Assembly (NCBI RefSeq): GCF_003992065.1
Contig: NZ_RQUZ01000007.1
Location: 62,001 to 126,000, forward strand
Direction of reading: 5' to 3'
DNA: 64,000 bases
Origin: Veillonella seminalis
GTDB taxonomy: Bacteria > Bacillota > Negativicutes > Veillonellales > Veillonellaceae
In this document: piece after piece, positions 37,725-45,224 of the stretch
Layout: each line of letters starts with the position of its first letter
Position numbering within the stretch: position 1 is the first letter of the stretch
Made by a program: the position numbers and the translations under genes
Notes under the pieces: generated by a model
What the model was told of the DNA's origin: nothing
What the model saw: the letters and a program-made list of their open reading frames with translations, nothing else
Databases searched by the model: none

Positions 37725-39146
37725 TTACTTCTCCTCCTCGATAGAACAAGCCCAATATTCAGTCGTTTGCTCATCCCACACAATTGTGGTCGTCTTCGGC
37801 TTCACTGTTTGAAATACTACTTTATCGCCGCACACAAACCATAAAGCATCACGCTCCTCAGTCGCCACTTTACAATCTATAAGCCAGTCTTTTAACTTTT
37901 TGTGCCCCCATATACGGCCGTCACGCCGTCGAAGCACTATGCGGTCGCCCGGTTGTCTGTGCCGAATCACCGGCCCTTTCGGTGCCAGATAACGCGGAAT
38001 CAACAGATTTTCACCGGTCTGTAAAGGCATCGGCTCCTCTGCCGGCCCCGACCAAGACAAAGCACGCAAACCCGTCACTTGAAAACGGTGCGTTATCAAA
38101 TCAGTTACTACTAAACGTCCAATTTGTATTATATCATATTGTGCCGCAACCTTCACCTGTGAACACATAAATAGTTTTCTTTTTTGTCCCTTTATCACTT
38201 GCCGCAGTTCTTCAACATGAGCCGAACTAAACGTATTGCCCGTGTCAAAAAGGCCGAAAATATAACGCCATAAGCGATAAAACAGAGCATCAGGCAAAGA
38301 GGCCACTTCATGACGTTTTAACTCCAAATACGGCGTACCGTCGGCAGCCTTTTTAAAAACAGAACACAGTTCGTTAAATCTTCGCTCTGTTTCGGCCGTA
38401 AGATACGTTTCATCGGCGCTCACATGCTCACCCAAGCGTGCCAGCACGGCCACGATATTGGGGTTAAACTGCTGCAATAACGGCAAGACTTCAAGGCGCA
38501 AGCGGTTGCGCATATAAATCGGTTCATCATTTGTCGCATCAAGTGCAAACGGCAGGCCCGATTCCTTGACATAGCCTAAAATATCGTTTTTCGTGACGCC
38601 TAAAAACGGACGCCATATATCGCCCGCAAGCACCTGCATGCCCTGTAAACCGGCCGTGCCGCTGCCGCGTATCAAATGAGCTAAAATTGTTTCCGCCTGG
38701 TCATTTTCATGATGAGCCGTAACTATATATTCATAGCCCTCACTGCGACATATCTTTCTAAAAAATTCATAACGCAAACGACGGCTCACCGTTTCAACAG
38801 ACTCACCGGATGCCTTTGCTTCAACCCCGGCATCAATCACCAACGGATAGAAAGCTAAGCCATAGTCCGCCGCATACTGCTTAACCATTCTGAGTTCCGC
38901 TTTACTTTCAGGTCGTAAGGAATGATCTACACAGGCCACACCGATTGACAAAGCGCTTTCCGTTTCCAAGCCCTTATTCGTAATCAGCCAGTGTAGCAAA
39001 GCCATCGAATCAGGACCGCCGGAGCAGGCTACCAATACCTTACTGCCACCGGGCACCATTCCCCGTTTTTTTTCAAAAGCAGCTACTTTAGCTTCAAAAA
39101 CACTTTTAAATTTACCATCCGTATTGTTTGAGCCCGTCATCGCCAT
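37725..39146 (-). CDS. tilS: tRNA(Ile)-lysidine synthase TilS
   Basis: 473-aa enzyme that modifies C34 of the minor tRNA-Ile to lysidine so it reads AUA. The N-terminal PP-loop ATPase shows LVACSGGPDSMALLHWL, then VDHSLRPES and TAHHENDQAETILAHLIRGSG. The middle and C-terminal substrate-binding domains include RHRQPGDRIVLRR and KKLKDWLIDCKV. The ATG has AAGGAGGT seven bases upstream. It is essential in most bacteria. Paired palindromes lie just upstream (39167-39217). Confidence 0.95.
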   Translation of the reverse strand: MAMTGSNNTDGKFKSVFEAKVAAFEKKRGMVPGGSKVLVACSGGPDSMALLHWLITNKGLETESALSIGVACVDHSLRPESKAELRMVKQYAADYGLAFYPLVIDAGVEAKASGESVETVSRRLRYEFFRKICRSEGYEYIVTAHHENDQAETILAHLIRGSGTAGLQGMQVLAGDIWRPFLGVTKNDILGYVKESGLPFALDATNDEPIYMRNRLRLEVLPLLQQFNPNIVAVLARLGEHVSADETYLTAETERRFNELCSVFKKAADGTPYLELKRHEVASLPDALFYRLWRYIFGLFDTGNTFSSAHVEELRQVIKGQKRKLFMCSQVKVAAQYDIIQIGRLVVTDLITHRFQVTGLRALSWSGPAEEPMPLQTGENLLIPRYLAPKGPVIRHRQPGDRIVLRRRDGRIWGHKKLKDWLIDCKVATEERDALWFVCGDKVVFQTVKPKTTTIVWDEQTTEYWACSIEEEK

Positions 39147-39166
39147 GTGTACACCTCCTTACGCCT

Positions 39167-39217
39167 CACTAAATCGTTTAGCTCACTAAACTGTTTAGTA
39201 CAAAATATATTCTGTAC
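39167..39217 (-). promoter_or_regulatory. Cluster of palindromes upstream of tilS
   Basis: Two near-identical 15-bp palindromes, CACTAAATCGTTTAG (39167-39181) and CACTAAACTGTTTAG (39184-39198), are spaced by 17 bases. They are followed by a dyad GTACA...TGTAC spanning 39198-39217. A TATAAT lies further upstream near 39227. Repeated operators close to a promoter suggest binding by a dimeric regulator. Identity of any regulator is unknown. Confidence 0.45.
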
Positions 39218-39238
39218 TTCTGTTTATTATACCAATAT

Positions 39239-40135
39239 TTATTTTACCAATCGTTGTTGCATGCCTTCCATGCCGTCACGCTCACTCACAATGACATGGG
39301 GAATTTCATGCCAATCCATGAAAGATGTTAAAATTTCGGCACCCGCCACAATAATATCCGCTCTCGTGGCCGGTAACCCGGGTACCTGTAAACGTTCTTC
39401 CGCCGACATATAGCGAAGTTCCAAGATCATCCCTTCAATTACGGCCCGAGTCAATTGATGCCCCTGAATAAGTCCCGGATTATATTCCGTCATTTTTAAA
39501 TACATGGCCGCCAAAGTCGTGGCCGTACCGCCTACCGCAATAAACTCACCGAACAGACCTTCAATCAGCAACGGATCAAACCAAGGACGAGTTTCCTGCC
39601 ATACTTCTTGCGGCCCTTCATCGGAACGGTCTTTAAGACGCACCGCCCCAATCGGATAGGAACGATTCCAATAAGCACCATCCTTTGTACCTAACGCAAT
39701 TTCCGTACTGCCGCCGCCGATATCGATTAACCCGAAATGGCGATCATCTCCGGGGAATGAGCTGATAGCACCGGCAAAACCGAGTGCCGCTTCCTCTTCG
39801 CCGGTAATAACATTCGGTTCCATCGGACAAACCGCTGTCGCTTTGGCCATAAATTCCTTACCGTTAGCCGCTTCACGAACGGCACTGGTAGCCACACCTA
39901 CGACACGCATAGCACCGTAATTTTCAATGAGAGTTTTAATTTCAGTCAACGCTGCTAAACTGCGTTCCATAGACTCTTCCGTTAATTGGCCGTCAGCAGC
40001 GCGTTTACCCAGCCGTGTGGTCCACAAACGTTTCGGTTCATTGTGCCAGGTCTCACCGTCATAGGTACCAAGCAATAAACGTAAAGAATTGGAGCCTAAA
40101 TCAACAATCGCCGCTTTTAATACTGTATCTGCCAT
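39239..40135 (-). CDS. Ppx/GppA-family exopolyphosphatase
   Basis: 298-aa ASKHA phosphatase, the short one-domain form (about 300 residues) found in Firmicutes and Actinobacteria rather than the 500-residue E. coli enzyme. Conserved parts are AIVDLGSNSLRLLLG (phosphate 1), ATSAVREAANG, GEEEAALGFAG and LIDIGGGSTEIALG (phosphate 2), with AVGGTATTLAAMYL later. It hydrolyses polyphosphate or pppGpp; the sequence does not separate these. It follows the S1-domain gene with a terminator-like palindrome between them. Confidence 0.9.
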   Translation of the reverse strand: MADTVLKAAIVDLGSNSLRLLLGTYDGETWHNEPKRLWTTRLGKRAADGQLTEESMERSLAALTEIKTLIENYGAMRVVGVATSAVREAANGKEFMAKATAVCPMEPNVITGEEEAALGFAGAISSFPGDDRHFGLIDIGGGSTEIALGTKDGAYWNRSYPIGAVRLKDRSDEGPQEVWQETRPWFDPLLIEGLFGEFIAVGGTATTLAAMYLKMTEYNPGLIQGHQLTRAVIEGMILELRYMSAEERLQVPGLPATRADIIVAGAEILTSFMDWHEIPHVIVSERDGMEGMQQRLVK

Positions 40136-40146
40136 AATTTCCTCCT

Positions 40147-40180
40147 AAAACAAAAAGATGATGCGAAGCTTCGCATCATC
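40147..40180 (-). terminator. Perfect-palindrome terminator between the S1 gene and ppx
   Basis: A 24-bp perfect palindrome (40157-40180, GATGATGCGAAG and complement) is followed on the minus strand by TTTTTGTTTT. It starts eight bases past the S1-protein stop and ends just before the ppx ribosome site. It should cut transcription between the two genes. Confidence 0.85.
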
Positions 40181-40187
40181 TCACTGC

Positions 40188-40679
40188 TTAATCTCTGCGA
40201 CCTCCACGACCGCCACGTTTGGATTCCGTATTACGTTTTAAATCCGTCAATCGTTCTTCGCTGTCTTTTAAGAAGCGACTCATCTTATCTTCAAAGGACA
40301 TACCGCCGCTTTTGCGTTCAAAAGAATTACGGCGATTGCCATCGTGAGCACTGCGAGCATGCCCGTCATGTTGACGAGGGCGGAATTCTCTTTCTCTAGG
40401 TTCACGATTGTCAGTTTTTGGCGCTCTTGGCGCAGCTTCCGGCTTAGGTAATGTTTGCTTAATGGATAAGCTGATCTTACCTTTTTCATCCACACTCAAA
40501 ACTTTAACCTTAACTGTGTCTGCTTCTTTAATAAAATCCGAAATATTTTCCACATATTCATTCGCTACTTCTGAAATGTGCACCAAACCCGTTTGTTTGT
40601 TACCTAAGTCTACAAACGCACCAAATTTCGTGATCCCCGTAACAGTGCCCTCAAGAACACTACCGACTTCAATGGCCAT
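40188..40679 (-). CDS. S1 RNA-binding domain protein (YabR-like)
   Basis: 163-aa protein with one S1 domain at the N-terminus (about 1-73; GSVLEGTVTGITKFGAFVDL, GLVHISEVANEYVENI, GKISLSIKQ). The rest is a basic, Arg/Gly/His-rich disordered region ending in RGGRGGRRD. Homologues next to divIC in Firmicutes (YabR, general stress protein 13) associate with ribosomes or RNA. Here too the FtsB/DivIC-like gene is adjacent. The ribosome site AGGAGG is 13 bases from the ATG, longer than usual. A strong promoter lies upstream. Confidence 0.9.
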   Translation of the reverse strand: MAIEVGSVLEGTVTGITKFGAFVDLGNKQTGLVHISEVANEYVENISDFIKEADTVKVKVLSVDEKGKISLSIKQTLPKPEAAPRAPKTDNREPREREFRPRQHDGHARSAHDGNRRNSFERKSGGMSFEDKMSRFLKDSEERLTDLKRNTESKRGGRGGRRD

Positions 40680-40744
40680 GCTAACCCAATGTCCTCCTAA
40701 ACTACTAATAAAACGTTGTGCCGTAATACATGCACACTAAATTA

Positions 40745-40774
40745 ATTATATAGGTGTATGAAAAACCTTGTCAA
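40745..40774 (-). promoter_or_regulatory. Consensus promoter for the S1-domain gene
   Basis: A perfect TTGACA (complement of 40769-40774) and a perfect TATAAT (complement of 40745-40750), spaced 18 bases, located 65 bases before the S1 gene start. Confidence 0.85.
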
Positions 40775-40864
40775 CTGATATTTCACGAATGTATCGGCTT
40801 GCATGACAATAAGCAAATCCCCTGTCAGATTACTGTCTGCTGTGCCGATTATCGCTCGTACAGT

Positions 40865-41173
40865 CTACTTCACATACGGTACTTCGCCCGGTTTGACAAG
40901 CCCCAATTCGTCACGAGCCACATCTTCAATCGCTTGCGGATCCTGCAAACGCTGTTTATCCTGCTCTAACGCTTCATTACTCTTCTTTAATTCTTCAATT
41001 TGAATTTGCAATTGATGTTGCTGCTGTTTAATAGCATAAATATCATACATCGTTCGCAAAATAAAAATAGCCCCTAACGCAACAACAAGAATCTGTAACC
41101 ACATTATTATTTTACTGCGTTTCGGGCGCTCCTGTCGTCCCCTCACGGGGCTTCGTTTTATCTCCTCTGCCAT
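40865..41173 (-). CDS. FtsB/DivIC-like septum formation initiator
   Basis: 102-aa bitopic division protein. A basic cytoplasmic N-terminus (about 1-22) precedes one transmembrane helix (about 24-43, IIMWLQILVVALGAIFILR). A leucine-zipper-like coiled coil follows (about 45-80), ending in the conserved short domain DVARDELGLVKPGEVPYV. It joins FtsL and FtsQ/DivIB in the divisome. The open frame starts 39 codons earlier, but that part overlaps a good promoter (41214-41242). The ATG at 41173 has GAGGAA eight bases upstream. Followed by the S1-domain gene, as in Firmicutes. Confidence 0.88.
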   Translation of the reverse strand: MAEEIKRSPVRGRQERPKRSKIIMWLQILVVALGAIFILRTMYDIYAIKQQQHQLQIQIEELKKSNEALEQDKQRLQDPQAIEDVARDELGLVKPGEVPYVK

Positions 41174-41213
41174 AGTCCGGTTCCTCATCGTCTTGCACTG
41201 TCTAAATGAGCCT

Positions 41214-41242
41214 ATTATAACACCAATATCGAAGTCCTTCAA
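41214..41242 (-). promoter_or_regulatory. Promoter for the FtsB/DivIC-like gene
   Basis: TTGAAG (complement of 41237-41242) and a perfect TATAAT (complement of 41214-41219) with 17-base spacing, plus a TGT that makes an extended -10. Confidence 0.78.
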
Positions 41243-41331
41243 TGAAATGTTGGTCATCAGACAACTTGACTTTACTACCACTCCAATCATTACAGACCCT
41301 TACGTCATAAATCAACGCTTCCGGTTCGGCT

Positions 41332-41811
41332 TTATGCGTCTGCCAATGCCGCTATTCTCGATTCAATCGACTCCCCATGATACCTGAACTGAGGATATAA
41401 TTCCGAAAGCGGTATCAATACAAAAGCGCGCTCCCACAAATAAGGATGCGGAATTTGAAGTCGTTCGGTTTGAACGTTCACTATATCACCGGTTTCGGTT
41501 TCCGCCCACACAATATCCAGATCAAGGGTACGCGGCCCCCAATGAATAAGACGTTCCCGACCAGCTGCCTTTTCCAAAGCCTGCATAACATCCAACAAAG
41601 CTTCCGGTTCCAAGGTAGTTACAACCTTGCAGGCACCGTTTAAAAACGGGCCCTGATTAGTATTCCCCCAAGGTTCCGTCTCAAGCCATTTTGAAGTCGT
41701 CACGGAATCAATCGCCTCATGACGACGTAAACCTTCAACCGCATCAGTTAAGTATTTTTCACGATCGCCCAAATTAGAGCCCAGGCTGAGATAATATATA
41801 TACTTCATCAA
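41332..41811 (-). CDS. folK: 2-amino-4-hydroxy-6-hydroxymethyldihydropteridine diphosphokinase FolK
   Basis: 159-aa pyrophosphokinase of folate synthesis, activating hydroxymethyldihydropterin with ATP. Family motifs are SLGSNLGDREKYL at the start, FLNGACKVVT in the middle and GPRTLDLDIVW with the metal-binding Asp pair, then IPHPYLWERAFVLIPL. It is the last gene of the abcF-folE-folP-folB-folK run, nine bases after folB. Confidence 0.96.
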   Translation of the reverse strand: MMKYIYYLSLGSNLGDREKYLTDAVEGLRRHEAIDSVTTSKWLETEPWGNTNQGPFLNGACKVVTTLEPEALLDVMQALEKAAGRERLIHWGPRTLDLDIVWAETETGDIVNVQTERLQIPHPYLWERAFVLIPLSELYPQFRYHGESIESRIAALADA

Positions 41812-41820
41812 GCAGCCTCT

Positions 41821-42183
41821 CTACATTTGACCGCGTGTAATCGTTATTTCCGCATAATCGAGCATGCCCGGAATCGGCACGGCCGGTTTACGAATTGCTA
41901 CGGCGAGGCCGATAATACCGCGATAATTGTTCCACAATTCATCGGCAATCAAAGTGCCCACTTTTTCCAATAATTTCTGCGGTTCACCCGTGACGATGCG
42001 TTCCACCGTATTATATACGTCCACATAGTTAATAGAATCTGCCAAATCATCGGACTGACCGGCTTTGGTCAAATCTATCAAAATTGTGACATCCACAAAA
42101 AAACGCTGCCCCTGACTGTTTTCCGATTCCAAGTTCCCATGATACCCGAAAAAGCCCATGTTTTTTAATACAATCTTATCCAT
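41821..42183 (-). CDS. folB: Dihydroneopterin aldolase FolB
   Basis: 120-aa tunnel-fold enzyme splitting dihydroneopterin into hydroxymethyldihydropterin and glycolaldehyde. Landmarks are GFFGYHGNLESENSQGQRF near the N-terminus with the substrate-site Glu, and NYVDVYNTVERIVTGEPQKL in the middle. It overlaps folP by one base (stop/start), so the two are translationally coupled. Confidence 0.95.
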   Translation of the reverse strand: MDKIVLKNMGFFGYHGNLESENSQGQRFFVDVTILIDLTKAGQSDDLADSINYVDVYNTVERIVTGEPQKLLEKVGTLIADELWNNYRGIIGLAVAIRKPAVPIPGMLDYAEITITRGQM

Positions 42184-43019
42184 TAGAACTCTCCTCTCAG
42201 CAAGGCATCTGCAACAGTTAACGCTTTTTTGTGCATATCTACATTGTGCACGCGTACCATGTCAATTCCTTGGATTAAGCCGGTAATACAAGCGGCTACA
42301 GTGCCTTCATCCCGTTGATCGGGCGGGCAATCGTTCAACATAGCGCCAATAAAACGCTTGCGACTAGGTGCCAAGAGCACCGGATATTCATAAGCCGTCA
42401 ATTCACCGAGACGTTGCATAACTTCAATATTCTGAGCTCCGGTTTTACCGAAACCGATACCGGGATCCAACCAGATATTTTGTGGCTGAACGCCCTCTTT
42501 TAAGGCAATATCAACAGAAGCGAAGAAAAAAGCCTTCATATCTTCGATAATATCACCATAGTTCGTATCATTCTGATTGTGCATGATAATAACCGGCACC
42601 TTATGCTTAGCTGCTACGGCTGCAATATCGGGGTCGTAGCGCAAGCCCCAAATATCATTGAGAATGTGAGCACCATGAGACAATGCACAATCGGCTGTTT
42701 CCGCACGATAGGTATCAATGGACACAGGCATCTTCGTTGCTTCCAAAACAGGCCCCAACAAAGCTTCCATGCGGTTGATTTCTTCCTGCACGGAAATATG
42801 CGTATGACCCGGTCTTGTGGATTCCACGCCGAGATCGATTAAATCGGCACCTTGTGATTCCATTTCACGGGCATAAGCAATAGCCGCATCCGGTGTATTA
42901 TATTTACCGCCATCGGAGAACGAATCGGGGGTACCGTTTAAAATTCCCATGATCAAAGTGCTGTTATTGAGCACCAATGTTCTGCCGTCATTCCATTTAT
43001 AACTGCGTCGTTTGAACAT
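42183..43019 (-). CDS. folP: Dihydropteroate synthase FolP
   Basis: 278-aa TIM-barrel enzyme joining hydroxymethyldihydropterin diphosphate with p-aminobenzoate, the sulfonamide target. Conserved loops are MGILNGTPDSFSDGGKYN, DLGVESTRPGHTHISVQEE, ILNDIWGL, WLDPGIGFGKTGAQN and APSRKRFIG. Length and motifs are normal. It overlaps the end of folE by 23 bases. Confidence 0.96.
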   Translation of the reverse strand: MFKRRSYKWNDGRTLVLNNSTLIMGILNGTPDSFSDGGKYNTPDAAIAYAREMESQGADLIDLGVESTRPGHTHISVQEEINRMEALLGPVLEATKMPVSIDTYRAETADCALSHGAHILNDIWGLRYDPDIAAVAAKHKVPVIIMHNQNDTNYGDIIEDMKAFFFASVDIALKEGVQPQNIWLDPGIGFGKTGAQNIEVMQRLGELTAYEYPVLLAPSRKRFIGAMLNDCPPDQRDEGTVAACITGLIQGIDMVRVHNVDMHKKALTVADALLRGEF

Positions 43020-43578
43020 CCGTTGAACCTCCTAAAATAGTCAATGCTTCTTCCCGAAGCTGTCCCGTCCGGCTTAAAACACCGCGACATTCCATGGTCA
43101 CAACGGCCGTTCCTTGTTGTAACTCGCCTTTAATAAGCATACATAAATGCGTTGCTTTAATGCGTACCATCACGCCTTCAGCCTCTAAATCGTTTTCCAG
43201 CGCCGTGGCAATTTCACGCGTCATGCGTTCCTGCAACTGCGGGCGACGGGCAAACAGATTAACCAAATCGCTGAGCTTACTGAGTCCGGCTACGCGACCG
43301 TCCTTCGGCTGATACACAATGTCGGCGGTGCCGAAAAAAGGCATCAAATGATGTTCACATACAGAATAAAACGGGATACTCGTTACCGCTACCAAGCCTT
43401 TGTAGTCGGTAGGAAAAATATCCCCCCATATATCGGCACTGGATTTATTCATACCGACAAACAGCTCTTCATATAAACCGGCTACACGCTGCGGCGTATT
43501 CTCCATATCAGCCGCTTTTAAATCAATCCCCAAGGCTGTTAAAAACTGTGCCACACCCTCACTGGCCTGTTCTTTCAT
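42997..43578 (-). CDS. folE: GTP cyclohydrolase I FolE
   Basis: 193-aa zinc enzyme turning GTP into dihydroneopterin triphosphate, the entry to folate synthesis. The zinc and catalytic residues are in YSVCEHHLMPFFGTADIVY, and the ending holds HLCMLIKGELQQGTAVVTMECRG split over 145-170. GLSKLSDLVNLFARRPQLQERMT is typical. It starts 11 bases after the ABC-F gene and overlaps folP. Confidence 0.97.
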   Translation of the reverse strand: MKEQASEGVAQFLTALGIDLKAADMENTPQRVAGLYEELFVGMNKSSADIWGDIFPTDYKGLVAVTSIPFYSVCEHHLMPFFGTADIVYQPKDGRVAGLSKLSDLVNLFARRPQLQERMTREIATALENDLEAEGVMVRIKATHLCMLIKGELQQGTAVVTMECRGVLSRTGQLREEALTILGGSTDVQTTQL

Positions 43579-43589
43579 GACAAAATCTC

Positions 43590-45146
43590 CTATACGATTT
43601 TAGTCGTCCACGATTCAACATTCCATTCGTCCGTAATCCATGAGCGATAAAATTCAGGTTCATGACTGACTACTAAAATCGTTCCTTTAAAACGACGTAG
43701 CGCATCGGCCAACTCTTCCTTAGCGGCTACGTCCAAATGATTCGTCGGTTCGTCCAAAACCAACACATTATACGGCTCCTGCATCAATTTGCAGAGTCGT
43801 ACTTTCGCATTCTCACCACCCGATAAGACGCGCATCTGACTCGTAATATGCTCATTTGTGAGCCCGCAACGGGCAAGAGCTGCGCGCACTTCCGCATTCG
43901 TCATGGCGGGATATGCATTCCAAATATAATCAAGTGCCGTCATATCATTATGGGCACTGTCTTCCTGTTCAAAATAGCCAACCTGTAAAAAGTCGCCTCG
44001 TTCAACCTCACCGGCAAACGATTTAATTAAGCCCAATAAAGTCTTAAGAAGCGTCGTCTTACCGAGCCCGTTAACACCGCGCACGGCAATTTTCTGACCG
44101 CGTTCCAAGACAACATCCACCGGCTTCGTAAGCGCCGAGTCATAGCCCAACACTAAATCTTTGGCACTTACCACAAAACGGCTTGGCGTACGCCCTTCTT
44201 TAAAACCGAACGACACCTCCAAATGAACCTTCGGTTTTTCCAAAATTTCCATCTTCTCCAAACGCTTAGCACGGGAATTAGCCATACCGCGTGTAGCCAC
44301 ACGAGCTTTATTACGCTGAATGAAATCTTCCATACGGGCAATTTCCTGTTGCTGGCGCTCGTAAGCTTTAATCGCTTGGGCACGCTGCACTTCATAAGCC
44401 GCCAGGAACTGTTCATAGTTCCCTGTATAGCGGGTTAACTGCGCCTGCTCGATGTGATAAATCACATTGACTACGGAATTCAAAAACTCCATGTCATGAG
44501 AGATGAGAATAAAAGCATTTTCATAGTTTTGCAAATAATTCTGTAGCCATGCAATATGCTCTACGTCCAAATAGTTGGTCGGTTCGTCTAAAAGCAAAAT
44601 CGTCGGTTTTTGCAATAAAAGCTTCGTCAAAAGTACCTTCGTACGCTGGCCGCCGCTCAGTTCGTTAACGAGACGGTCAAGACCGATGTCAACGAGGCCG
44701 AGACCTTGGGCGGTACGCTCGATGGTGGCATCAGTTTCGTAAAAACCGCGGTGTTCCAACTCTTCCTGCCACTCACCGGTTTTCTCCATGAGCTCATTCA
44801 TACGCTCTTCGTCACAATCGGTCATCTCCATATACGCCGCCTGCAACTCTTTATCCAACTCGAATAAATCGCTAAACGCATCACGCAGTACATCGCGTAT
44901 GGTTTGCCCTTCTGCCAATACGCTGTGCTGATCCAAATAGCCTACCGTGCCCTTATTAGACCACGCCACGGTGCCCTCGTCCGGCAAAATCTTACCGGTT
45001 ATGATATTTAAAAACGTAGACTTACCTTCGCCATTAGCGCCGATTAAACCTACATGTTCACCTTTTAATAGTCGAAACGACGCATCATCCAAAATTTGAC
45101 GGGCGCCGAAGCCATGCGTCACATGTGACACAGTTAGTACACTCAT
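43590..45146 (-). CDS. ABC-F family ATPase (ribosome-associated type)
   Basis: 518-aa protein with two ABC domains and no membrane part. Domain 1 has GANGEGKSTFLNII and LSGGQRTKVLLTKLLLQ; domain 2 has GVNGLGKTTLLKTLLG and LSGGENAKVRLCKLM. Between them is the charged P-site tRNA interaction motif linker (about 240-320, rich in Gln, Arg and Lys). Closest in layout to housekeeping YbiT/YfmR-type factors that rescue stalled ribosomes, but antibiotic-protection ABC-F proteins share this plan and cannot be excluded. First gene of the folate run. Confidence 0.88.
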   Translation of the reverse strand: MSVLTVSHVTHGFGARQILDDASFRLLKGEHVGLIGANGEGKSTFLNIITGKILPDEGTVAWSNKGTVGYLDQHSVLAEGQTIRDVLRDAFSDLFELDKELQAAYMEMTDCDEERMNELMEKTGEWQEELEHRGFYETDATIERTAQGLGLVDIGLDRLVNELSGGQRTKVLLTKLLLQKPTILLLDEPTNYLDVEHIAWLQNYLQNYENAFILISHDMEFLNSVVNVIYHIEQAQLTRYTGNYEQFLAAYEVQRAQAIKAYERQQQEIARMEDFIQRNKARVATRGMANSRAKRLEKMEILEKPKVHLEVSFGFKEGRTPSRFVVSAKDLVLGYDSALTKPVDVVLERGQKIAVRGVNGLGKTTLLKTLLGLIKSFAGEVERGDFLQVGYFEQEDSAHNDMTALDYIWNAYPAMTNAEVRAALARCGLTNEHITSQMRVLSGGENAKVRLCKLMQEPYNVLVLDEPTNHLDVAAKEELADALRRFKGTILVVSHEPEFYRSWITDEWNVESWTTKIV

Positions 45147-45174
45147 CAGTCATCTCCCAACCGTATATCTAATG

Positions 45175-45199
45175 TAAAAGCCATCTAAAAAAGACGGCT
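45175..45199 (-). terminator. Terminator between the S66-M20 gene and ABC-F
   Basis: A 7-bp stem with one G-T pair (45179-45185 with 45193-45199) and TTTTAC on the minus strand. It lies 26 bases past the fusion-gene stop and divides the peptide operon from the folate operon. Confidence 0.7.
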
Positions 45200-45224
45200 T
45201 AATTTAATCATATATATTTTACCT

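Noticed and set aside
41174-41290. A 39-codon N-terminal extension of the FtsB/DivIC-like gene
   Set aside because: It overlaps a good promoter; the internal ATG at 41173 is better supported.
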